In this document: in pieces, positions 1-5,056 of the stretch
Layout: the number at the start of each line of letters is the position of its first letter
Position numbering within the stretch: the stretch's first letter is position 1
Origin: Alphaproteobacteria bacterium
GTDB lineage: Bacteria > Pseudomonadota > Alphaproteobacteria > UBA8366
Direction: 5' to 3'
Assembly: GCA_018665505.1 (NCBI GenBank)
Contig: JABJCS010000316.1
Location: 1 to 9,671, forward strand
DNA: 9,671 bases
Translations under genes and position numbers: made by a program
Notes under the pieces: model-generated
The model's database searches: none
What the model saw: only the letters and a program-made list of their open reading frames with translations
Told to the model about the DNA's origin: nothing

Positions 1-859
1 AGATCGGCGCCTCTTCGTCCTTGTTGATCGCGACGATGACCTTGCTGTCTTTCATGCCGGCGAGATGCTGGATCGCGCCGGAAATACCAACGGCGATGTA
101 CAGCTCGGGGGCAACGATCTTGCCGGTCTGGCCGACCTGATAGTCGTTCGGCACGAAACCGGCGTCGACCGCAGCGCGTGAGGCACCGACGGCGGCGTTC
201 AACAGGTCAGCGACTTTTTCCAGCATCGGGAAATTATCGCCGGACTGCATGCCGCGACCGCCTGAAATGATTACCCGTGCGGATGTCAGTTCGGGGCGTT
301 CGTTCTTGCTGATCTCTGAGCCAACATAGCTGGTGAGACCGGCATCGCCTTGGGCGCCGATATTCTCAATACTGGCGGAACCGCCTTCGGCCGCTACCGG
401 ATCGAAAGCCGTGCCGCGTACAGTTATGACTTTCTTCGCATCGCTCGTCTGTACTGTTGCGATAGCGTTTCCCGCATAGGTCGGGCGGTCGAAGGTGTCG
501 GCCGACGTCACGCCGCTAATCTCAGAGATTTGCTGAACATCCAGCATGGCGGCGACGCGCGGCATCAGGTTTTTGCCGAAGCTGGTCGAATTCGCCAGCA
601 TGTGCTCGTAATCATCGGCGAGTGACAGAACCAGCGGTGTTAGATTCTCGGCGATACCGTTGGCGTATTCTGCCGAATCCGCAACCAATACCTTGGCGAC
701 ACCGGCGATTTTCGACGCCGCTTCACCCGCTGCGGCGCAATCTTGCCCGGCGACCAGGACGTGGATGTCTCCACCGATGGCGACGCCTGCCGCGATGGTG
801 TTGAGGGTAGCGGCTTTAATCTCGGAATTTTCGTGTTCCGCGACGACCAGAATGCTCAT
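1..859 (-). CDS. etfA: electron transfer flavoprotein alpha subunit, C-terminus cut by window edge
   Basis: The FAD-carrying subunit of the soluble heterodimeric electron transfer flavoprotein takes electrons from acyl-CoA and related dehydrogenases and passes them to ETF:ubiquinone oxidoreductase. I translated 286 residues from the ATG at 857-859 without a stop. The N-terminal half is the alpha/beta domain ([18 protein letters not shown]). The FAD domain shows [12 protein letters not shown] at residues 121-132, SGGRGM at 199-204, QVGQTG at 241-246 and the family signature [13 protein letters not shown] (253-265), followed by [11 protein letters not shown] at the edge. The family is about 310 residues long, so roughly 20-25 residues are missing, only because the window ends. 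The start lies two bases after the etfB stop (TGA-AG-ATG), so the two are translationally coupled. No terminator is visible. What follows (often a 3-hydroxyacyl-CoA dehydrogenase in related genomes) lies outside. Confidence 0.97.
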   Translation of the reverse strand, partial: MSILVVAEHENSEIKAATLNTIAAGVAIGGDIHVLVAGQDCAAAGEAASKIAGVAKVLVADSAEYANGIAENLTPLVLSLADDYEHMLANSTSFGKNLMPRVAAMLDVQQISEISGVTSADTFDRPTYAGNAIATVQTSDAKKVITVRGTAFDPVAAEGGSASIENIGAQGDAGLTSYVGSEISKNERPELTSARVIISGGRGMQSGDNFPMLEKVADLLNAAVGASRAAVDAGFVPNDYQVGQTGKIVAPELYIAVGISGAIQHLAGMKDSKVIVAINKDEEAPI

Positions 860-861
860 CT

Positions 862-1611
862 TCAGATTACCTTCGCTTCGTTCTTCAGCTTATCGACTAG
901 TTGCGCCACGTCTTCGACCATGACACCAGCTTCGCGCTTCGCGGGCTCCACCACCTTCAAGGTCGTGAGGCGCGGTGTGATATCGACACCCAAATCCGCT
1001 GGCCCCATCTGGTCGATGGGTTTCTTCTTTGCCTTCATGATGTTCGGCAACGAGGCATAGCGCGGCTCGTTTAAACGAAGATCCGTGGTGACGATGCAGG
1101 GCATGGAGACTTTCAGGGTCTCCAGGCCGCCGTCGACTTCACGGATGACGTTCGCCGAGCCACCGTCAATCTCGATCTTTGAGGCGAAAGTCGCTTGGCT
1201 CCAGCCGAGGAGGGCCGCCAGCATCTGTCCGGTCTGATTGCTGTCGTCATCGATGGCTTGCTTGCCAAGGATCACCAGATCAGGGCCTTCCTTGTCGGCG
1301 ACCGCTTTCAGCAGTTTGGCGACAGCCAGCGGCTGCACTTCATCGTCGGTCTGGATCAGAATGCCGCGATCGGCGCCCATCGCGAGGGCCGTACGGATCG
1401 TTTCCTGACACTGCTGCGGGCCGACGGAGACCGCGATCACTTCGGTCGCAGTTCCAGCCTCACGGAGGCGAATGGCTTCTTCGACGGCAATTTCGTCGAA
1501 GGGGTTCATCGACATTTTTACGTTGGCGGTTTCAACGCCTGTTTGATCCGCTTTCACGCGAATTTTGACGTTATAGTCGATCACGCGCTTGACGGGGACG
1601 AGCACCTTCAT
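862..1611 (-). CDS. etfB: electron transfer flavoprotein beta subunit
   Basis: The AMP-binding subunit of ETF also docks onto the partner dehydrogenases. Its 249 residues match the usual family length. Visible marks are the N-terminal [28 protein letters not shown] (36-46), the nucleotide-contacting [14 protein letters not shown] (116-129), the family signature [19 protein letters not shown] (157-175), and the recognition loop [16 protein letters not shown] (184-199). Leu188 of that loop corresponds to the dehydrogenase-anchoring Leu195 of human ETF-beta. The lysine-rich stretch after it is the one methylated in mitochondria. An AAAGGAAG Shine-Dalgarno lies upstream of the ATG, and a TTGACA promoter lies about 60 bp upstream, so etfBA has its own promoter as well as any read-through from the genes before it. 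The gene ends two bases before etfA. Confidence 0.97.
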   Translation of the reverse strand: MKVLVPVKRVIDYNVKIRVKADQTGVETANVKMSMNPFDEIAVEEAIRLREAGTATEVIAVSVGPQQCQETIRTALAMGADRGILIQTDDEVQPLAVAKLLKAVADKEGPDLVILGKQAIDDDSNQTGQMLAALLGWSQATFASKIEIDGGSANVIREVDGGLETLKVSMPCIVTTDLRLNEPRYASLPNIMKAKKKPIDQMGPADLGVDITPRLTTLKVVEPAKREAGVMVEDVAQLVDKLKNEAKVI

Positions 1612-1646
1612 CGTCAGAGCTTCCTTTGAATTCGGTTGGGACGCAT

Positions 1647-1675
1647 TTCTTAGGGGTGCACATATGTACTGTCAA
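1647..1675 (-). promoter_or_regulatory. predicted sigma70-type promoter of etfBA with palindrome in spacer
   Basis: On the minus strand a perfect TTGACA (1670-1675) is followed after 17 bp by TAAGAA (1647-1652), placing the start of transcription near 1640 and giving a 5' untranslated region of about 29 nt before etfB. The spacer contains the 8-bp palindrome ACATATGT (1660-1667), a possible operator. The -10 element is weak (3 of 6), so the call rests mainly on the -35 and the position. Confidence 0.5.
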
Positions 1676-1752
1676 GCAAGGCCCAGCACCCCTTTCAGGC
1701 CTCTTCGCAGGTGCAACATAGAATGTTCTGCCGGTGGGTCAATTCCGATGAG

Positions 1753-2565
1753 CTATTTTGCGGGCTCTTCAAGCGCGTTGCAGTTGAAATTGGACAGCCC
1801 TCGAACCGTCGTCTGGATGGCCAACTCAGGGTGACTCTCGCCTGCCGGCGCCAAGTCCCAAAGCCACTCGGTGCCGCCTTCCGGAAGTGCCACGCCATGG
1901 AGCGAATCCCATGGCTCCAACGGGGTGCCGTTTGGGTCGACGTAATGGCGTTCGATATCGCTGATGAGGCAGACCCGGCACTTCAGCGCCGAAAGCCATT
2001 GCACGTGGCGGCGCACGATCTCAGCCGCAAAAGACCGTCGGTCGCCTTCGGTGATCTCTGTTCGCGCTTGCAACCACGCTTGCGAAATCTCCGCCAGTTG
2101 GGAGACCAGGTTGACGGAAACGACCAGGTCGGTATCCGGTGCGAGTATCGGTAACGCACCGACACGCGGCGCTTCCGCCGCGCGGCGCGGCAGTGCCGCC
2201 AAGGTCTGGGACGTGCCGGAAATATCCTCGCTCCGGACGGTCACGTTCGGATAGGCTGCGGCGATTTGGCGCGCTTCTTTCGGATGGACGATGTCGATCA
2301 ACTCAACCCGCTCGAATGTCCTCGCCAGCGCGTCGAGGGGGACGTCGTATAATGCGCCCGACCCTAGGACGACCGCCACGCGTTTGTCACCGGGACCTTC
2401 CATTGCCGCTCGAATGACGGCCTTCGACGCGTCCAAATGTGGTTGCCAGCGCGTTCGGTGACGTTTGTAGCGTGCCCGAATGGCGATGGCTTCTCGCAGA
2501 TAACCCAGTTTCCGCGCCTCGCGCGGGCAAGGTGTGGTGAGCCATTCGTAAATCTCGGTGAACAT
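1753..2565 (-). CDS. unknown protein with Rossmann, class I methyltransferase-like pattern
   Basis: I do not recognise a named family. The 270-residue product begins MFTEIYEWLTTPCPREARKL and is rich in Arg and aromatic residues over its first 45 residues. A Rossmann pattern like class I SAM-dependent methyltransferases follows: a glycine loop VAVVLGSGALYDVP (63-76, motif I), a strand ending in an acidic residue ERVELIDIVHP (85-95, motif II), an acidic turn VRSEDISGT (110-118) and a strand DLVVSVNLVSQL (146-157, motif IV position). No catalytic residue or substrate can be named, and a non-catalytic nucleotide-binding fold is equally possible. The ATG is preceded by a GGGGGA Shine-Dalgarno and lies 18 nt after the adenosyltransferase stop, so the two are probably cotranscribed. 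The cobalamin-related neighbour might suggest corrinoid or electron-transfer work, but that is only context. Confidence 0.8.
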   Translation of the reverse strand: MFTEIYEWLTTPCPREARKLGYLREAIAIRARYKRHRTRWQPHLDASKAVIRAAMEGPGDKRVAVVLGSGALYDVPLDALARTFERVELIDIVHPKEARQIAAAYPNVTVRSEDISGTSQTLAALPRRAAEAPRVGALPILAPDTDLVVSVNLVSQLAEISQAWLQARTEITEGDRRSFAAEIVRRHVQWLSALKCRVCLISDIERHYVDPNGTPLEPWDSLHGVALPEGGTEWLWDLAPAGESHPELAIQTTVRGLSNFNCNALEEPAK

Positions 2566-2583
2566 GGCGTCCCCCGGATCTGA

Positions 2584-3165
2584 CTAACGGCTGCCGCCCG
2601 GCACCCAGAGCACGTCATCCGCGCCACCGCCATTGGCCGCCCGTGACATAACAAACAAAAGATCGGATAAGCGATTAAGGTATTTGACCGCCTCTGGATT
2701 GACCGGCGATTCGGCGGCCAACGCGGTGATCAAGCGTTCTGCGCGGCGTGTGACGGTGCGCGCTAAATGCAGTTGCGCCGCGACCGGCGTGCCGCCCGGC
2801 AGGATAAAACTGGAGAGTGGGTCGAGTGCGCCGTTGATACGGTCTATCTCGCTCTCCAACCAATCGACTTGCGCCGAGATAATACGCAAGGCGCCTTCTG
2901 CCTTGCGGCCGTCCTCCGGCGTGCACAAATCCGCGCCGAGGTCGAAGAGATCGTTCTGAATACGGTTAAGGGCCGGGTCGAGCGTGTCGTCGGTGTCCGG
3001 GGTGCGGAGGATTTCGACGCGCACCAACCCGATGACCGCATTCGCTTCGTCGACGGTACCATAGGATTCAACGCGCAGGTCGTGCTTCGCGACGCGGCTG
3101 CCGTCGCCAAGCGAGGTTTCGCCCTTATCGCCGCCACGCGTATAGATTTTCGTCAGTTGTACCAT
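2584..3165 (-). CDS. PduO-type ATP:cob(I)alamin adenosyltransferase
   Basis: This enzyme transfers the 5'-deoxyadenosyl group of ATP to cob(I)alamin, giving adenosylcobalamin for mutases such as methylmalonyl-CoA mutase; the family includes human MMAB and PduO. The 193-residue protein has the N-terminal ATP loop YTRGGDKGET (8-17), SYGTVDEANAVIG (34-46), FILPGGTPVAAQLHLART (120-137) followed by RRAERL (140-145), and NRLSDLLFVMSRAAN (164-178). All are diagnostic for the PduO family rather than the CobA or EutT types. I choose the ATG at 3163-3165; a TTG one codon upstream is less likely. The ATG overlaps the stop of the preceding HIG1 gene in a TGATG junction, implying translational coupling. 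Either cobO or pduO might be used as a symbol in annotation, so I leave it blank. Confidence 0.95.
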   Translation of the reverse strand: MVQLTKIYTRGGDKGETSLGDGSRVAKHDLRVESYGTVDEANAVIGLVRVEILRTPDTDDTLDPALNRIQNDLFDLGADLCTPEDGRKAEGALRIISAQVDWLESEIDRINGALDPLSSFILPGGTPVAAQLHLARTVTRRAERLITALAAESPVNPEAVKYLNRLSDLLFVMSRAANGGGADDVLWVPGGSR

Positions 3166-3365
3166 CAAGCGCGTCCCGCGATGACCATAATGATAGCGAA
3201 GATCAGCAACGCCAAGGCTTGCAATACGATCCGGGCGCGCATGATCCTATTTCCATACTTCAAATTGAAGTCACCGCCGCGCGCCATAGTAATAATGCCG
3301 AAAAACAACACGCCGAGCGTGGCGAGCATCGCAAAGATCAGAACCGGGACGAGAAATCCAGACAT
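3165..3365 (-). CDS. HIG1-domain small twin-transmembrane protein
   Basis: A 66-residue inner-membrane protein of the HIG1 (hypoxia-induced gene 1) type. Helix one is FLVPVLIFAMLATLGVLFFGI. A polar loop MARGGDFNLKYGNRIMRARIVLQ carries the N-x-x-M-R-x-R-x-x-x-Q pattern typical of bacterial HIG1 proteins, and helix two is ALALLIFAIIMVIAG. Mitochondrial relatives (Rcf1) assist cytochrome c oxidase and supercomplexes; the bacterial role is not settled. The frame stays open upstream to 3488, but I choose the ATG at 3363-3365 (MSGFLVPVLIF) because homologous proteins begin there and the upstream part overlaps the divergent gene. The Shine-Dalgarno is poor. The stop overlaps the adenosyltransferase ATG. 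Confidence 0.85.
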   Translation of the reverse strand: MSGFLVPVLIFAMLATLGVLFFGIITMARGGDFNLKYGNRIMRARIVLQALALLIFAIIMVIAGRA

Positions 3366-3380
3366 ATTGGCGGTATAATC

Positions 3381-3392
3381 TTTCGAACGAAA
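3381..3392. promoter_or_regulatory. 12-bp inverted repeat in a divergent intergenic region
   Basis: TTTCG-AA-CGAAA lies in the 74-bp gap between the divergent HIG1 and RraA-like genes. Its position would allow a regulator to affect both genes. No complete -35/-10 pair could be assigned for either direction, so its function is unproven. Confidence 0.25.
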
Positions 3393-3439
3393 TATGAACA
3401 GAAAAATAGTCGATACCAGGGCAAAGGAAGGAACGGCAA

Positions 3440-4159
3440 TTGGGGCATTTAAATGACGATACGCGCGAAGCGCTGAAACGGATTTCAACCGCGACGATTA
3501 CGTTGCAGCTTCTGAAGCGCGGCATCCGGAATACCTATATGCGTGGCGTGGCGCCGCTTGCAGCGGTATCCGAACGGATGGTGGGCGAAGCGGTTACCTT
3601 GCGGTTTATTCCGATGCGAGAGGATATCTCCACACCCGCGATACTGGCGGACAAGCAGAATCCACAACGGGTTGTCATTGATACGATACCCGAAGGCGCG
3701 GTCCTGGTCATTGATGCCCGGGGGGTCGGTGATTGCGCCGCACTCGGGGATATTTTAGCGGAGCGTATCAAGCAACGCGGTGGTGTTGGAGCGGTGACGG
3801 ATGGCGGTATCCGGGACGCGGCAGCTGTTTCAGAAGTCGGATTGCCGGTCTTTGCTGCTGGCCCCGCCGCTCCCGCCTCCCTTACCGCACACACGCCAAT
3901 CGATTACGGCTTGCCGGTTGGTTGCGGTGGTGTTGCGGTGATTCCGGGTGACATTATCGTCGGTGACGGTGATGGGGTTGTCGTTATTCCGAAAGATTTG
4001 GCGGATGAGATCGCGCGCGACGGTGTCGAGCAGGAGGGCATCGAAGCTTTTATCAAGTTGCAGGTGGAAAAGGGCCGCTCGACAATCGGCCTCTACCCGC
4101 CGGACGATACGATTAGGGCTGAATATGCGGATTGGCTTGCGGCCGGCAAACCTCGCTAG
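3440..4159 (+). CDS. RraA-like / HMG-CHA aldolase-fold family protein
   Basis: Members of this fold include class II pyruvate aldolases (4-hydroxy-4-methyl-2-oxoglutarate aldolase), oxaloacetate decarboxylases and the RNase E inhibitor RraA. The 239-residue protein has the core GDILAERIKQRGGVGAVTDG (103-122) with IRD after it. R125 and D126 correspond to the substrate and metal-binding Arg-Asp of HMG/CHA aldolase, so an aldolase or decarboxylase is more likely than a pure RraA, which is near 160 residues and lacks these. The segment GLPVGCGGVAVIPGDIIVGDGDG (157-179) and the following VVVIPKDLADEI (180-191) are also family-typical. The start is TTG at 3440 with AAAGGAAGGA (3423-3432) at good distance; a TAG at 3407 closes the frame upstream and there is no in-frame ATG before the conserved core. 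Old databases call such proteins dimethylmenaquinone methyltransferase, which is a misannotation. The substrate is unknown. Confidence 0.88.
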   Translation: MGHLNDDTREALKRISTATITLQLLKRGIRNTYMRGVAPLAAVSERMVGEAVTLRFIPMREDISTPAILADKQNPQRVVIDTIPEGAVLVIDARGVGDCAALGDILAERIKQRGGVGAVTDGGIRDAAAVSEVGLPVFAAGPAAPASLTAHTPIDYGLPVGCGGVAVIPGDIIVGDGDGVVVIPKDLADEIARDGVEQEGIEAFIKLQVEKGRSTIGLYPPDDTIRAEYADWLAAGKPR

Positions 4160-4168
4160 AGGTGTCGT

Positions 4169-4435
4169 CTATTCGCGGCGTTTTGGTTTTCCGCCGGAGC
4201 GTGGACTGCGGGCGGGGCGGCTCCGTTCGGCACGCCGTTGTCCCGAGGCGAAATCAAGGACGTTGTCTTCCGGTACGACTGGCACGTCGGCGGCACCCGC
4301 CGCCACGGTCGCTTGTACCGCTTCCTGTGTTCCGACGATCGGTTGCTTCAGCATCGGATAGATCGCGGTATCGCCGCCGTGACGGTAGCGGACCACCGAA
4401 CTTGGTCTTCTGAAGTAAATCCACAGGTTCGACAT
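4169..4435 (-). CDS. small hypothetical protein
   Basis: An 88-residue product of no family I recognise. The first 35 residues (MSNLWIYFRRPSSVVRYRHG then GDTAIYPMLKQPIVG) look like real protein. An Ala/Val-rich middle (EAVQATVAAGAADVPVVPED) and a Pro/Arg-rich basic tail follow; the tail may be poorly conserved. Support for a real gene comes from GC-rich third codon positions, an AAGGGCG Shine-Dalgarno-like stretch before the ATG, a good minus-strand promoter upstream (4521-4548), and a neat fit ending 9 bp from the convergent RraA-like gene. There is no signal peptide or membrane helix. It could be a chance frame, since other minus-strand frames also stay open here, but this one has the best context. 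Confidence 0.55.
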   Translation of the reverse strand: MSNLWIYFRRPSSVVRYRHGGDTAIYPMLKQPIVGTQEAVQATVAAGAADVPVVPEDNVLDFASGQRRAERSRPARSPRSGGKPKRRE

Positions 4436-4520
4436 AATATTTTTCGCCCTTGAGGCTCTTTGAAGCCGTTAATCTGAACGTCTGCCGGAATCCGGTCAAG
4501 CAGTGAATTCATCGACCATG

Positions 4521-4548
4521 GTTATAGTTAACGCGCAAAGGTTAACAA
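4521..4548 (-). promoter_or_regulatory. predicted minus-strand promoter with paired GTTAAC sites
   Basis: On the minus strand TTGTTA (4543-4548) and TATAAC (4521-4526) are separated by 16 bp, predicting a start near 4514, about 79 nt before the small gene ending at 4169. Two identical palindromic hexamers GTTAAC (4527-4532 and 4541-4546) sit in the spacer and across the -35 element, one and a third helical turns apart. They could be operator half-sites. Confidence 0.45.
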
Positions 4549-4565
4549 ATGCTGAAGGGGATCGA

Positions 4566-4594
4566 TTGAGCGGCCTGTCGAAAAGTGTTAAGAT
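4566..4594 (+). promoter_or_regulatory. predicted promoter giving a leaderless peptide mRNA
   Basis: TTGAGC (4566-4571), a 17-bp spacer and TAAGAT (4589-4594) form a plausible housekeeping promoter with 4 of 6 matches in each box. The expected +1, seven bases after the -10 element, is 4601. This is exactly the A of the ATG of the short branched-chain-residue peptide, so the transcript would begin with its start codon. Confidence 0.45.
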
Positions 4595-4600
4595 GTCGTC

Positions 4601-4657
4601 ATGCAAACGTTCGCTGAAACGATTATCGATCTCCGAATTATTGACCCGGTCCTCTAG
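4601..4657 (+). CDS. putative branched-chain amino-acid leader peptide
   Basis: An 18-codon frame encodes MQTFAETIIDLRIIDPVL. Seven of its 18 residues are Ile, Val or Leu, including two Ile-Ile pairs (codons at 4622-4627 and 4637-4642) and a terminal Val-Leu. This resembles the leader peptides that control ilv operons. There is no strong Shine-Dalgarno (only a TAAG at 4589-4592), which fits the predicted leaderless transcript. The last codons and stop lie inside a GC-rich hairpin with a T-run behind it, and the next gene encodes an ACT-domain protein resembling the acetolactate synthase small subunit. Ribosome stalling at the first Ile pair would leave the following hairpin arm free; translation to the stop would cover it. 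The identification rests on composition, position and structure, not on a recognised family. A random frame of this composition cannot be excluded. Confidence 0.55.
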   Translation: MQTFAETIIDLRIIDPVL

Positions 4658-4696
4658 TTAGGGCCGGGATCGGCTTTTTCGTTTCCAGATCGAAAA
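4645..4696 (+). terminator. candidate attenuator: competing hairpins and T-run
   Basis: Arm CCCGGTCC (4645-4652) pairs over all 8 bp (one G-U) with GGGCCGGG (4661-4668), around an 8-nt loop that holds the peptide stop codon. The same GCCG (4663-4666) can instead pair with CGGC (4671-4674) over a GGAT loop, with two G-U pairs possible outside, directly before TTTTT (4675-4679); that is a small intrinsic terminator. The two pairings exclude each other. Further options are TTTTCG (4676-4681) with CGAAAA (4691-4696), and TCGATCT (4626-4632) with AGATCGA (4687-4693). The terminator stem is short, so strength is uncertain. Confidence 0.5.
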
Positions 4697-4716
4697 TTGT
4701 TTTAAGGAGCAAAGCG

Positions 4717-5019
4717 ATGTCGTTTGCGACCGCTTCAGACCCATTGAACGCTACTTTCATAAATCCCGACGAAACCTCTAAACACACGCGGTTTGTTGTG
4801 TTCGCGGCGTCGGACCCGGGAACCCTTTCTCGCATTGTTGAGCCCTTCGCGAAACGCGGTTTGGTACCTGCTTCCTTGAGTTCCCGAACCATCGATGAAG
4901 AGCTGCGGGTGGAGATTGAGATGGAGGGGATGGATCCAAGCCTGGCGGCTTATATCGGTCGGTGCCTTCAGGAGATTTTTGTGGTGCGGTCCGTCGACCT
5001 GACGCCCGGTTCTCCTTGA
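4717..5019 (+). CDS. stand-alone ACT-domain protein, IlvM/IlvN-like
   Basis: A 100-residue cytoplasmic protein that is essentially one ACT domain. After about 24 polar residues comes strand RFVVFAASDPGTLSRIVEPF (25-44), with the D-x-G-x-L turn typical of amino-acid-binding ACT domains. Then come AKRGLVPASLSSRTIDEE (45-62), LRVEIEMEGMDPSLAAYIGR (63-82) and CLQEIFVVRSVDL (83-95), giving the beta-alpha-beta-beta-alpha-beta order. Size and pattern are closest to acetolactate synthase small subunits such as IlvM. No catalytic subunit is adjacent, so it may bind a branched-chain amino acid and regulate a partner encoded elsewhere. TAAGGAG (4703-4709) stands seven bases before the ATG, a very strong ribosome binding site. 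It follows the candidate branched-chain attenuator and lies 37 bp before the Nudix gene, probably in the same operon. Confidence 0.8.
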   Translation: MSFATASDPLNATFINPDETSKHTRFVVFAASDPGTLSRIVEPFAKRGLVPASLSSRTIDEELRVEIEMEGMDPSLAAYIGRCLQEIFVVRSVDLTPGSP

Positions 5020-5056
5020 TCGAAGGGAGGGAGAGGTTTAATTCTCAGCGCCTATC

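Noticed and set aside
1676..1752. Possible terminator after the Rossmann-fold gene (GCACC...GGTGC, GGCC...GGCC)
   Set aside because: Stems are only 4-5 bp, loops are long, and no T-run follows on the minus strand.
2767..3378. Plus-strand frame opposite the adenosyltransferase
   Set aside because: The opposite strand encodes a full PduO-type enzyme with diagnostic motifs; this frame is a by-product of GC-rich codon use.
3374..3379. Perfect TATAAT on the plus strand before the RraA-like gene
   Set aside because: No acceptable -35 element lies 16-18 bp upstream, so it is not listed as a promoter.
4254..4499. Second minus-strand frame overlapping the small hypothetical gene
   Set aside because: It starts close to the predicted transcript start with no ribosome binding site, and its later part is Arg-rich shadow sequence; the overlapping 88-codon frame is better supported.
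4528..4545. CtrA-like TTAA...TTAA pair in the divergent region
   Set aside because: The spacing is 10 bp, while the CtrA consensus needs 7, so the paired GTTAAC sites are reported only as an unassigned operator-like pair.
4593..4661. Alternative short frame MSSCKRSLKRLSISELLTRSSS starting at 4593
   Set aside because: It overlaps the Ile-rich peptide in another frame, has no Shine-Dalgarno, would start upstream of the predicted transcript start, and lacks a meaningful residue run except one Leu-Leu.
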